DNA of 64,000 nucleotides from Lachnospiraceae bacterium (GTDB lineage Bacteria; Bacillota; Clostridia; Lachnospirales; Lachnospiraceae): the NCBI GenBank assembly GCA_003447295.1, contig DLZQ01000017.1:1-64000 (forward strand). Reading direction: 5' to 3'. Positions within the stretch are counted from its first letter, which is position 1, and every line of letters starts with the position of its first letter. The notes beneath the pieces were generated by a model that did not search any database, was not told where the DNA came from, and saw nothing but the letters and a program-made list of their open reading frames with translations. The position numbers were made by a program, and so were the translations under genes. Below are positions 54,775-63,316 of the stretch, piece after piece.

Positions 54775-57700
54775 ATGATGGAAGGCATCTATCGTATGTT
54801 TGACAGTATATGGCGGCTAAGTCTGGTGGGAAGCTATTGTATTTTGTTGGTGATATTGGCCAGATTTTTACTGAAAAAAGCCCCGAAATGGTGTTCCTAT
54901 TTGCTGTGGGGAATCGTATTTGTGCGGTTATGTTGTCCGGTGCTGCCGGGGACCAGGATCAGTCTGATCCCGGAGCGTCTGTTGACAGTAGGGACGGCGA
55001 CAACCTCTGCACAGTTGACTGCCGGGAACAGTGCCGGATCAGTTGACAATGAGGGAGTTTATAATGGCATCCTCCTTGGAGACAATACTGTGGATGTCGT
55101 GCTGTCCGGGGCGGATAATACGGAAAATCCTATTTCCGGGTCTTTAGAAGCCGCCGGAAATAGGGAAGGTTCTGCACCGGCACTGGGACAGGATGGAAAC
55201 GTAGAAGGTATGAATGAAATTGGAGATGACGGTGTCGGCGGAATACAGGCACCGGGTAATGTTACGAATGCCTTGGATGATGGTTACCCGGTGGATAACC
55301 GGTATAATGCGGATGGATCTTTGCAAACTTTCCGTGGCCTTTCGATCGTATGGCTGCTAGGAATGGCGGGATTTATGGGTTATCATGCCTTTTCCTACCT
55401 GCGTATGCGTAACCGGATTCACCGACCTGACAGCGGTGTCAGACAGGTAGAACCGGGAATCTGCGAGATCGATGGAGGACATCTTTCCTTCGTCATGGGG
55501 TTGGTCCATCCGGTGATCTATCTCTCTTCGGGTCTGGATCCGGAGAGCAGAAACGTTGTGCTGTGCCACGAGAGAGTGCATTTGCAGCGCAGGGATTATC
55601 TGTTTAAGCCTGCGGCGTTGGTGATCTGCTGCGTCCACTGGTTCAATCCGCTGGTGTGGCTGGCATTTTATCTGATGAATATGGACTGCGAGATGTCCTG
55701 TGATGAAAAAGTGGTGAAGCTCCTCGGGGAGGAGAGCAAGAAAATTTATTCCTATACCCTGCTGGAAGAGGCTTCCGGTGGGGAATGGAAACGCTATCGG
55801 GGCGGTTCCATCTGCGCACTGCTTTCTTTTGGAGAAGATCATGTGAAGAACCGTATCCGCCATGTGCTGGACTACCGCAAACCGCCGTTTTGGATGTTGG
55901 TTGGTGCGGTAGCGGTGCTTGTGATATTGGTGGTATGCCTGTGTAGCAACCCTGGCGGTGGAACAGATGCAGTAAATGCGGATAATGATACGGAGACTGG
56001 GGCGGATGCGACAGAAGCGACAGACATGACAGGAACGTCGGATGAAACAGCGGAAGGGGATTTAACGGCGGGTGAAGTGGACTATGAGGCTGCCAAAACG
56101 GAATGGCTGACGGTATTTGAGCAGGGTATCCACAGCAGGGAAGAGTTCAGTGGCCTGTTTGATGTGTCTGCCTTGGAGGATACCCGGTCTTTTGCCGGAC
56201 AGGACGGCATCCAGTATCTTGGCTACGATGGTGTCGCGGCGCGGAAACTGCATCAGCGGATTTTAGACGGAGATGCCGTTGCCCATGAGACCTACAAGGA
56301 TCCGGTGAAGGCTGCGGAAACGTTGCTGAATCTGCAGAGTGGCAGCGGGGAAATGACGGAACTGCTCTATGAAGCCGGGAGGCAGTATTTATTTTTCCAA
56401 AAGGATTCCACAAGACCCGGCGAAGGTTCTGTGGCAAACGTACATTATATTTTCGCTGATGGATCCGGTATCGATATTCCCATGGTATTTGCGGAGGAGA
56501 GCAGTCAGATCTGGATGCTCTCCCTGGGAGACATCGACAGTAAAGGCCGGCATTCTACCGGTCCTCTGGATGGAGAAAATCAGGCTAGAGTGGTCTATGC
56601 GGAATACGGACCCAGGGATGAAAATTGGGCTACCGTGGCAGAACTGTCGAAAAAATGGGTGTATGTAAAGGTATCCCCCGGATCTTTTGCGGATGTTGCT
56701 GCTACTTATCAGGTCTCCAGCTACGGTATTTATGCGGCCACCGGGGACGACGCCGGACTAAATTGTATGGTTCCGGGATATATAGCGCCGGGATGTGCGG
56801 CAGAGGGACGTTCCACGGTTTACCAGAATGTGGGAAATTACTATACGTCTGACAATTATAGACAGGAGATGGCTTATCTGAAGCAACAGGATAGTGTTCG
56901 ATTGTACTATTTTGCAGCTTCTGATTATCAGGATGGCGATTTGGAAATCTGGATCGACACGATCAGAGAATATGATACTTCGGGACAGACCGGAGAAAAC
57001 GGGGTCACGGACTGGAAGCTGCCGTCGGAGGCGCAGGATTTCTCCGCAGACATGCTTACTGCGGAAGACGGTTATTGGATCCTGAGTCAGAGCAACGGAA
57101 CCGCCCAGATGAAACTTCCGCTTCTGTCCAACCAGCCGGTCTGGAATGGGAAGGTGGTGGCAGATCTGACGACAGAGGAAGCGGATGCTTATGCAGCAGC
57201 ACAGAGACGGGATATTATGACGAATGTGGGAGTCGTATTCGATCTGTCCGAGCGGGCAGCGCAGGAGACTTATGCCCTGCTTGATCTCGATGGGAACGGC
57301 AGTGCAGAGCGGATCATATTGCGGCCCCAGATGGCACAGGCAGTAAACGAGCTGGACCATTCGCCCCTGGACAAGTATGTATTTGAGGTGAACACTACAA
57401 GAGGCGAGACGCGGACAGCACAGAATCTGGGGAACAGCATCTATGCGTTCAGCCCGGATGGCAGACAGATATTGTTGGCACTGATGCGTAGGGACGAGTT
57501 CGGACAGTGCGAGAGTTTCCTGTTCAGCTATGAGAACGGGGAACTACAGGAGGTAGGAAGCTTCGCGCAGGATATCCGGGAAATCTGGGTGGAAAACGGC
57601 CAGATCATCACCACCCAAAGCTATGATTATATCCTGCAGAGAGAGAATCTGCGAATCATATACCGCATCGGAAGTGACGGAAGGCTGGCGGAGATCCCCA

Positions 57701-57960
57701 CAGACCGCTATGATCTGCCGGGGCAGGCGGTCCTGCACGGACTCAATAAGGATCTGGAAGTCTGCCGGACTCCGGATGCCGGCAGCGAACGCTTTACCAT
57801 CAACGCAGATCACGGAGTCTATTTCCTTTATCTAGATGCCGGCAGACAGTGGCTCTGCGTGGAGACCGAGAATGGTGTCACCGGGTGGCTTAAGCTGGCG
57901 GATTACACTGCCGAGGAGGCTTGGGCGACTTTTAATGACTTGATGCCATATGGTGGGTGA
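54775..57960 (+). CDS. BlaR1-like M56 metallopeptidase sensor with SH3-tailed extracytoplasmic domain (copy 2)
   Basis: 1061 residues, a paralogue of the protein at 51077. Membrane segments lie near 10-28, 33-50, 185-207 and 371-393. The protease motif H-E-R-V-H is at 265-269 and C-D-E-K-V follows. The extracytoplasmic part (395-1061) has the same H-S-R-E-(D/E)-F module, an L-D-L-D-G-N-G loop (about 837-843) and an SH3-like end (about 984-1042). It diverges strongly outside the protease core, so the two probably recognise different signals. No BlaI gene is directly coupled. The start ATG follows AGGAGGG. Confidence 0.88.
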   Translation: MMEGIYRMFDSIWRLSLVGSYCILLVILARFLLKKAPKWCSYLLWGIVFVRLCCPVLPGTRISLIPERLLTVGTATTSAQLTAGNSAGSVDNEGVYNGILLGDNTVDVVLSGADNTENPISGSLEAAGNREGSAPALGQDGNVEGMNEIGDDGVGGIQAPGNVTNALDDGYPVDNRYNADGSLQTFRGLSIVWLLGMAGFMGYHAFSYLRMRNRIHRPDSGVRQVEPGICEIDGGHLSFVMGLVHPVIYLSSGLDPESRNVVLCHERVHLQRRDYLFKPAALVICCVHWFNPLVWLAFYLMNMDCEMSCDEKVVKLLGEESKKIYSYTLLEEASGGEWKRYRGGSICALLSFGEDHVKNRIRHVLDYRKPPFWMLVGAVAVLVILVVCLCSNPGGGTDAVNADNDTETGADATEATDMTGTSDETAEGDLTAGEVDYEAAKTEWLTVFEQGIHSREEFSGLFDVSALEDTRSFAGQDGIQYLGYDGVAARKLHQRILDGDAVAHETYKDPVKAAETLLNLQSGSGEMTELLYEAGRQYLFFQKDSTRPGEGSVANVHYIFADGSGIDIPMVFAEESSQIWMLSLGDIDSKGRHSTGPLDGENQARVVYAEYGPRDENWATVAELSKKWVYVKVSPGSFADVAATYQVSSYGIYAATGDDAGLNCMVPGYIAPGCAAEGRSTVYQNVGNYYTSDNYRQEMAYLKQQDSVRLYYFAASDYQDGDLEIWIDTIREYDTSGQTGENGVTDWKLPSEAQDFSADMLTAEDGYWILSQSNGTAQMKLPLLSNQPVWNGKVVADLTTEEADAYAAAQRRDIMTNVGVVFDLSERAAQETYALLDLDGNGSAERIILRPQMAQAVNELDHSPLDKYVFEVNTTRGETRTAQNLGNSIYAFSPDGRQILLALMRRDEFGQCESFLFSYENGELQEVGSFAQDIREIWVENGQIITTQSYDYILQRENLRIIYRIGSDGRLAEIPTDRYDLPGQAVLHGLNKDLEVCRTPDAGSERFTINADHGVYFLYLDAGRQWLCVETENGVTGWLKLADYTAEEAWATFNDLMPYGG
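55399..55893 (+). repeat. Near-identical M56 core, copy 2
   Basis: Partner of 51695-52189; the block 55597-55712 (116 bp) is identical in both. Confidence 0.85.
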
Positions 57961-57965
57961 TAAAA

Positions 57966-58013
57966 CTTATACTGGAAACAATTGATAAAAATAAAAAAAG
58001 TTTCCAGTATAAG
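57966..58013 (+). terminator. Stem-loop after the second M56 gene
   Basis: CTTATACTGGAAAC and GTTTCCAGTATAAG are perfectly complementary 14-bp arms around a 20-nt A-rich loop. A GAGAAACTTTT tail follows. It separates the second M56 gene from the blaI operon. Confidence 0.65.
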
Positions 58014-58047
58014 AGAAACTTTTACCTTAGCAGATAAAAAATAGGCA

Positions 58048-58077
58048 TTGACAGAAATGGTTTACATGATGTAACAT
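58048..58077 (+). promoter_or_regulatory. Promoter of the blaI-M56 operon
   Basis: TTGACA (58048-58053) and TAACAT (58072-58077) are 18 bp apart. The first operator copy fills most of the space between them, so repressor binding should block RNA polymerase. Confidence 0.68.
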
Positions 58078-58097
58078 AAAAACGTTACAACTTGTAA
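58062..58097. promoter_or_regulatory. Double BlaI-type operator: two TTACA-N3-TGTAA sites in a larger inverted repeat
   Basis: TTACATGATGTAA (58062-58074) and TTACAACTTGTAA (58085-58097) are each perfect palindromes with a 3-bp centre and are 23 bp apart centre to centre. BlaI/MecI-type repressors bind TACA-N2-TGTA-type sites, so the core is related but one base wider. The flanks AAATGG and CCATTT extend the pair into one dyad with arms of about 24 bp. The adjacent blaI gene makes autorepression likely. Confidence 0.8.
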
Positions 58098-58155
58098 ACC
58101 ATTTTGCGTTATAGGACATCATAGATACAGCGAGAACAGAAAGGAAGGAATTGCA

Positions 58156-58524
58156 ATGTCGGAATATACCATGGGAGCTGTGGAGATGCGCTTTGCGGAG
58201 ATCATCTGGGAGCATGAGCCGGTCTCCTCCGGGGAACTGGTGAAGCTGTGCGAGCAGGAGTTAAACTGGAAGAAATCCACGACCTATACAGTCTTGCGGC
58301 GCCTTTGCCAGAAGGGGATATTTATCAGTGAGAACGGTGTCGTTACTTCGCTGCTGTCGAAGCAGATGTTCCAGGCGAGACAGAGTGAAGAGATCATCGA
58401 GGAATCTTTCGCAGGATCTCTGCCGGATTTCGTAGCGGCATTTACTTCCCGGAAAAAGCTGTCTAAGAAAGAGATCAAGGAGCTGAAGAAAATCATCGAA
58501 AATAATGGGGGAGCGAAGGAATGA
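58156..58524 (+). CDS. BlaI/MecI-type penicillinase-repressor family regulator
   Basis: 122 residues, the normal length. A winged helix-turn-helix domain (about 5-80) has W-E-H-E-P-V-S-S-G-E-L and K-K-S-T-T-Y-T-V-L-R-R-L, the recognition region of BlaI, and a helical dimerisation tail (about 85-122) contains the zone normally cut by BlaR1. It should repress its own operon and be cleaved when the M56 protease is activated. Its stop overlaps the start of the next M56 gene (ATGA). It is the only such repressor in the window. Confidence 0.94.
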   Translation: MSEYTMGAVEMRFAEIIWEHEPVSSGELVKLCEQELNWKKSTTYTVLRRLCQKGIFISENGVVTSLLSKQMFQARQSEEIIEESFAGSLPDFVAAFTSRKKLSKKEIKELKKIIENNGGAKE

Positions 58525-61127
58525 TAGTAATGGCAATGATGCAGATACTGGTCAGAATGAGTCTTCAGGGAAGTATTATCATAGGGATCGTGCTGCTTCT
58601 GCGGATGGTATTCCGGGGATTGCGGATATCCTACCGGTATTGTGTGCTACTGTGGGGAATTGCCTTTTTCTATCTCATATTTCCCTGGAAGATCGAGAAT
58701 GCGCATGGATTCTGGCGGGCACAGCCGGAGTCGATGGTAGTGGCGGTGAGTGCGGACGGACCGACGGTGGTAACGGGACTGGGAACGAGCATCGTGCCGG
58801 GGCAGAATACCTTACCGGAGCAGGGCCCTATGACAGGGCAGAGTACTCTGCCGGAGAATAATGCTGTGCATGGACAGACAACTGTAGGAACGGATGTAAC
58901 GATAGAACAGAGTACGAATCGCGGATCGGAATCGAGCGCACTTCCGGCACCGGATGTACAGTCCACCGGCACGGCAGCCGCATTTTTCGCATCGGCTACC
59001 TTTTTGCGGGTAATATTTGCAGTTGAATGCCTGTGGCTGGCAGGAATCCCCTGCTTTCTCGCGTATTTTATTTTTTCGTATATAAGAATGAAACGCCGTC
59101 TGGCGGAATGTCTCCCCGGAGAGGAGGGCGTACGTTACGTGGACGGGATCCGTACACCGATGGTATTCGGTATCCTGCGACCACAGATTTATCTGCCGGT
59201 GGAGATGAATCCGGAATTCTATGACTGCGTGTTGCAGCATGAGCGGATTCACCTGCGCCGTCTGGATTATCTGTGGAAAATACTGGCATATCTGATCAGC
59301 ATCGTGCATTGGGTGAACCCGGTGGTATGGCTGGCGTATTATCTGATGTGCTGCGATATGGAAAAAGCCTGCGACGAGGCAGTGACGGAGCAGTTGGAGC
59401 CGGAGGGCAGACAGGAATATGTCACCGCACTGTTATACATGGCGGTCGACACGACTGCACGCAGGATCTTCGCGGCACCGGTGTGCTTCGATGAAGGTGA
59501 CATCAAGGGCAGGATCCGGCATATTTTGAAAGGACGTAAGACCGCTGGGAAGCTTGCAGCGCTGGCAGTGGAGCTGTGTGTCATTGCAGCACTGGTATTG
59601 CTCACACAGAAAAGTGTGGTTTCTTCTCAGAAAACAGAGGAAGACTTCACGGAAATGGTGACAACGGAAGAAACAGGACAAGTACAGGAACAGAATCTGC
59701 CAACAATTTACATACAGCAGGCAGAGGAACTGCAAGCTCCCAGTCCTTTTCGTATTGAAAACTATTATATCACTGAGCGGGTCACTGCCTATAATCGTTA
59801 TTATATTGATAATGATGGTATTCTCTGGGGGAGCGGTTATAATGAGAATGGTCAGTTGGGAACAGGCAGTTACGAGACGGATTTTGACAAGGGGCAGTTT
59901 GATGATGTGAGGATTGCAGATCATGTGGTTTCCGTAGATGCCGATTGGAATAATAATTTCTGCATTTATCTGACGGAGGATGGAAACCTCTACGGACTGG
60001 GATTAAATATGGCAGGACTTTTGTTGGGAAAAGACACTGTGAAGCAGGTATATAGCGACATGGATAACGACAGGGTATGTACCCCCACACTGTTAATGAA
60101 AAATGTCAGATACGCCAGAGCCGGCAGGGAAGCCATTATCGTACTCAAGGAAGACGGAACCGTATATTGGTGGGGACAGCTTCGGACGACAAGCAGCACG
60201 ACCGGAGGGGGATATGATGAATACTGGTCAGTAACAGAGAATCCGTTGAATCTGGTAAAAATGATGTATCTGGAACCACATAAAGTTCTGGATCATTGTA
60301 TCTATGTAGACATCAATGCGTGGAATGGAGCGGCAATCACGGAAGCCGGAGAATTATATCTTTGGGGATTAAATATCTTTGGCCAGTGCGGCATTTCTAA
60401 GAGCGAGAACGTTCATGACTTTGTCAGAGAACCCAAAAAGGTACTGGATAAGGTCAGCATGGTATGGCTGGGCGGAATCCGGCACAACGATGACGCCAGC
60501 ACCTTTGATGCAGATATCTCTGCTATTCGATATGGATATAATAATTTTGCCTTATTGGAAGATGGTACGTTGTTGGGAGCAGGAGACAAACTTGGCAAGG
60601 ACTCTGTGACCACAGTGATGGAGGGGGATTTGGATGAGGCAGGATCGCACCTCTGCTCCTTTTCCTTTGTGCCGGTGAAGGCTGTGGTCTATTCCCTGGA
60701 GTATAATCGAGAGGTACTGTCAAGGATGCAATGGGGAATGCGAAGGGAAGAAGTACGGGCATTGTGTACCGATGCCGGATTGCAATGCGATGTCGCCAGT
60801 GAGAATGCGAGTCTCTATATAGAGAACAGCAAATACTATTGTTATTTTGATGAAAATGGTGGATTAGATAGGATACAGATTCAGGCCGGCAGCAGCCGGG
60901 ATGGGAGATTCCTTGTCGATAAGACAACGCTGGAGGAATTACAGCGAAACATCGCGGATGCCGATGACACATTGACGCAGGTGAAGTCTGTTGAGGAAGC
61001 TTCCTGGGAACGTTGGCAGTATGAGGACGTACAGGAGCAGATTCGATATTACTTTACCGTATATGAAGGTATTGTTACGGTGATAGAAGAGGAACAGATG
61101 ATCAATGAAGAAGCTATGAATATGTGA
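58521..61127 (+). CDS. BlaR1-like M56 metallopeptidase fused to RCC1-like repeats
   Basis: 868 residues. Membrane segments near 12-30, 38-55, 155-178 and 341-363; the cytoplasmic protease domain has H-E-R-I-H at 240-244 and A-C-D-E-A-V. The extracytoplasmic part has at least four RCC1-type repeats between about 430 and 640, including G-I-L-W-G-S-G-Y-N-E-N-G-Q-L-G-T-G, G-N-L-Y-G-L-G-L-N and G-E-L-Y-L-W-G-L-N-I-F-G-Q-C-G. These form a propeller. A further C-terminal domain follows. It is translationally coupled to BlaI. The penicillin sensor of BlaR1 is absent. ATG 58530 is an alternative start. Confidence 0.88.
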   Translation: MIVMAMMQILVRMSLQGSIIIGIVLLLRMVFRGLRISYRYCVLLWGIAFFYLIFPWKIENAHGFWRAQPESMVVAVSADGPTVVTGLGTSIVPGQNTLPEQGPMTGQSTLPENNAVHGQTTVGTDVTIEQSTNRGSESSALPAPDVQSTGTAAAFFASATFLRVIFAVECLWLAGIPCFLAYFIFSYIRMKRRLAECLPGEEGVRYVDGIRTPMVFGILRPQIYLPVEMNPEFYDCVLQHERIHLRRLDYLWKILAYLISIVHWVNPVVWLAYYLMCCDMEKACDEAVTEQLEPEGRQEYVTALLYMAVDTTARRIFAAPVCFDEGDIKGRIRHILKGRKTAGKLAALAVELCVIAALVLLTQKSVVSSQKTEEDFTEMVTTEETGQVQEQNLPTIYIQQAEELQAPSPFRIENYYITERVTAYNRYYIDNDGILWGSGYNENGQLGTGSYETDFDKGQFDDVRIADHVVSVDADWNNNFCIYLTEDGNLYGLGLNMAGLLLGKDTVKQVYSDMDNDRVCTPTLLMKNVRYARAGREAIIVLKEDGTVYWWGQLRTTSSTTGGGYDEYWSVTENPLNLVKMMYLEPHKVLDHCIYVDINAWNGAAITEAGELYLWGLNIFGQCGISKSENVHDFVREPKKVLDKVSMVWLGGIRHNDDASTFDADISAIRYGYNNFALLEDGTLLGAGDKLGKDSVTTVMEGDLDEAGSHLCSFSFVPVKAVVYSLEYNREVLSRMQWGMRREEVRALCTDAGLQCDVASENASLYIENSKYYCYFDENGGLDRIQIQAGSSRDGRFLVDKTTLEELQRNIADADDTLTQVKSVEEASWERWQYEDVQEQIRYYFTVYEGIVTVIEEEQMINEEAMNM

Positions 61128-61154
61128 AAATTTTAAGCAGTAAGGGAGATTATC

Positions 61155-61997
61155 ATGAAAAAGCAATACAGATTAGCAACATTCGCGCTGTCCGCCTGCC
61201 TGTTGACGGGATGCGGTGTCCGGGAGACCAATGCACCGGAGAACAGCGAAGCGGAGAAACAAACCGAAAATATTTCCAATATAGACACTAAAATAGATGA
61301 GGCAGAGACATCCGGAGCTCTCACAGAGTCAGAATTCCGGGAAACACCCATTGCACCGAAAGAAATTGCGATAGATTTCACCGGAGTATCGGAATTTCAT
61401 CCGGAAGGAACGGCGGCGCAGCCCTATTCCCTGGAAGTCCTTTCCGAGACGTATAACAATATTACTTTTGCAGACGAATGGTACAGTGGATTGGAAGACG
61501 TTTCGCTTCCCATGATCGGTGTGAACTGGGACTGCTTCTATGATGAGAATTACACCTATCAGTGGGACGATGGAAAACTCAGTATTTTTGACGGCGAGAA
61601 CTGCCTGTATGTACTGGAATACCCCACAGACACATGGTATGTCAACGGCAACAATGCCCGGCTTGAGAACGGGATCTTCTATGGGGCTTCGGTAATGAAC
61701 GGCTATGCCCAGCCGGACACCTGTTTTATGTTTGCCTATGATCTGGAAAATGAGAAACTGCTGTGGCGGAGCGCCGATCAGACCTACAACAGCATGAACT
61801 TCCTCGTGAAAGGGGACGTGATCTTCTGCGGCTATGGCTTTACCGCAGAGGATGATTATCTCTATCAGTTGGATAAAAATACCGGAGAGGTGATTGATCG
61901 CCTGCCTCTGAAAAAGATGCCTGACCTCATGACAGAGAAGGATGACCGGTTGTATGTGCACACCTATAGTTATGATTATGTGATTGGGGTGCAGTAA
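61155..61997 (+). CDS. Lipoprotein with PQQ-like propeller repeats
   Basis: 280 residues. A signal peptide ends at the lipobox L-L-T-G-C (Cys near residue 20), so it is exported and lipid-anchored. A low-complexity linker (20-75) precedes repeats such as L-S-I-F-D-G-E-N-C-L-Y-V-L and Y-Q-L-D-K-N-T-G-E-V, typical of PQQ-like beta-propeller units; too few repeats are present for a full propeller. It lies 27 bp after the RCC1-type M56 gene and may be co-regulated with it. It could be a scaffold or ligand presenter; its function is not known. Confidence 0.75.
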   Translation: MKKQYRLATFALSACLLTGCGVRETNAPENSEAEKQTENISNIDTKIDEAETSGALTESEFRETPIAPKEIAIDFTGVSEFHPEGTAAQPYSLEVLSETYNNITFADEWYSGLEDVSLPMIGVNWDCFYDENYTYQWDDGKLSIFDGENCLYVLEYPTDTWYVNGNNARLENGIFYGASVMNGYAQPDTCFMFAYDLENEKLLWRSADQTYNSMNFLVKGDVIFCGYGFTAEDDYLYQLDKNTGEVIDRLPLKKMPDLMTEKDDRLYVHTYSYDYVIGVQ

Positions 61998-62031
61998 TGT
62001 AAAAATGTGTTGCCGTAGCAGGACAACATTA

Positions 62032-62062
62032 AATAAAGGGGTGCGTTATCAGCACCCCAAAA
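62032..62062 (-). terminator. Terminator of the SGNH hydrolase gene
   Basis: Read on the minus strand, GGGGTGC and GCACCCC form a 7-bp stem with TGATAAC as loop, followed by TTTATTT. The stop codon of the hydrolase lies in the loop. It also separates the convergent lipoprotein gene. Confidence 0.75.
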
Positions 62063-63143
62063 CACTTAAAATTGTCTGTGCGTATACCCGGATTGAAAAA
62101 TCATTTGGATGATTGATGCAATTTCCGGTTAACTCCAGATAATTTTTTTTATGGACGACAAGCTCGCGGAACATGGAGTGCACCGGAGCCACACAGATAC
62201 CTTTTAATTCTGCGGCAATCTGATAAAGAGCATCCTGCTGCGCTGGAAGTTGATTATGCTGGAAGCCGTGTATCTCCGGATTCGGAATCATAGGAGATAC
62301 CAGCAGAAATTCACAGTCGGGATGTTCACTCCGAATCGTCTGAATAATGGACAGAATAGCTACCTTGTAAATTTCAGCAGGTTCCTGCATACTATTCATT
62401 CCAAAACCTAATATCACAAGATCCGGGTTGCAGGGACATACCAGTTCTTTTGCATTTTCCACGCCCCATTGTACGGTGGAGCCTCCGGCAGCTCGATTCT
62501 TTTTGATAATATTACTTTGTGGATAGCGGTGCTGTAAGCTGTTGCTGACAAGCTCTGCCCAGGCGGGCTGATAAGGGGCGTGCCAGAGAGTAACATGATA
62601 ATCTTCCAAAGTGACCATATCTATTGCAGATTCATTGCAACCGCTGGCTTCCCAACCAGCAGTAATACTATCTCCATAAAATACTAAATGAAAATCTCCA
62701 CCATTCTGTAATTTTTGCATACTCTGCGGCAGAAGAGAAGAACTGTCGACTGGAGAAAAACTGTCCCAGACAGTTTTATGTGTATACGTAACGAGTATCT
62801 GCCAACGGTATACATCGGAGACGACTTCCATGTAATGTTCTCCATCCGGTAGACGGACCCATGCTGTCTCGGGAACTCCGGTAAAGGGTTTGCAGTAAAT
62901 GTCACGGGAAAGAATGGGAATGCGCGAATGCTCTGTAAGGATCAGCCTGGAATCTTCCCGTATGTAATCTGTCCCTTCTTCATAAAAGACACTGCCGTCA
63001 AAGGATGTGACAGACAAAATATGTTCCGGTTGATAGAGTAACTGACCACCGGCAATGTGCCCTTCAGCATCTTCAGAAAAACAGATCGGCTCCTGATATA
63101 CGAAATTCCCTTCCCAAATACGTGTCAATATTCCCATAATCAT
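62049..63143 (-). CDS. SGNH/GDSL-family hydrolase, probable carbohydrate esterase
   Basis: 364 residues, no signal peptide. An N-terminal beta-sandwich (about 1-150) precedes the SGNH domain: F-Y-G-D-S-I-T-A-G with the catalytic serine near residue 158, G-G-S-T-V in block II, G-F-G-M-N in block III, and the C-terminal H-P-N-D (near 348) with the catalytic Asp/His pair. This domain order is that of acetyl-xylan-esterase-like enzymes (CE2/CE3-like). It may deacetylate imported oligosaccharides. It is divergent from a sensor kinase gene at 63317, with 173 bp between, and would start at ATG 63143 or 63137. Confidence 0.86.
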   Translation of the reverse strand: MIMGILTRIWEGNFVYQEPICFSEDAEGHIAGGQLLYQPEHILSVTSFDGSVFYEEGTDYIREDSRLILTEHSRIPILSRDIYCKPFTGVPETAWVRLPDGEHYMEVVSDVYRWQILVTYTHKTVWDSFSPVDSSSLLPQSMQKLQNGGDFHLVFYGDSITAGWEASGCNESAIDMVTLEDYHVTLWHAPYQPAWAELVSNSLQHRYPQSNIIKKNRAAGGSTVQWGVENAKELVCPCNPDLVILGFGMNSMQEPAEIYKVAILSIIQTIRSEHPDCEFLLVSPMIPNPEIHGFQHNQLPAQQDALYQIAAELKGICVAPVHSMFRELVVHKKNYLELTGNCINHPNDFSIRVYAQTILSVLGC

Positions 63144-63316
63144 ATCTTCCTTTCAAATCGTTCTTTATTACCAATCTTCTGATTTGTATATTTTACAAGA
63201 ATATTTCCATTACAAAATTGGATTATTTTGTTCTATTTTAAAAAATTACTATACTTTGACCGGTTGTTTTTCCTGTATTATGATAAGAGAGAAAGCATGT
63301 CCGGGAGGTGCGTAGA

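Noticed and set aside
57500-58150. Possible beta-lactamase or penicillin-binding gene near BlaI
   Set aside because: No S-x-x-K, S-D-N or K-T-G set was seen in the M56 outer domains or neighbouring genes.
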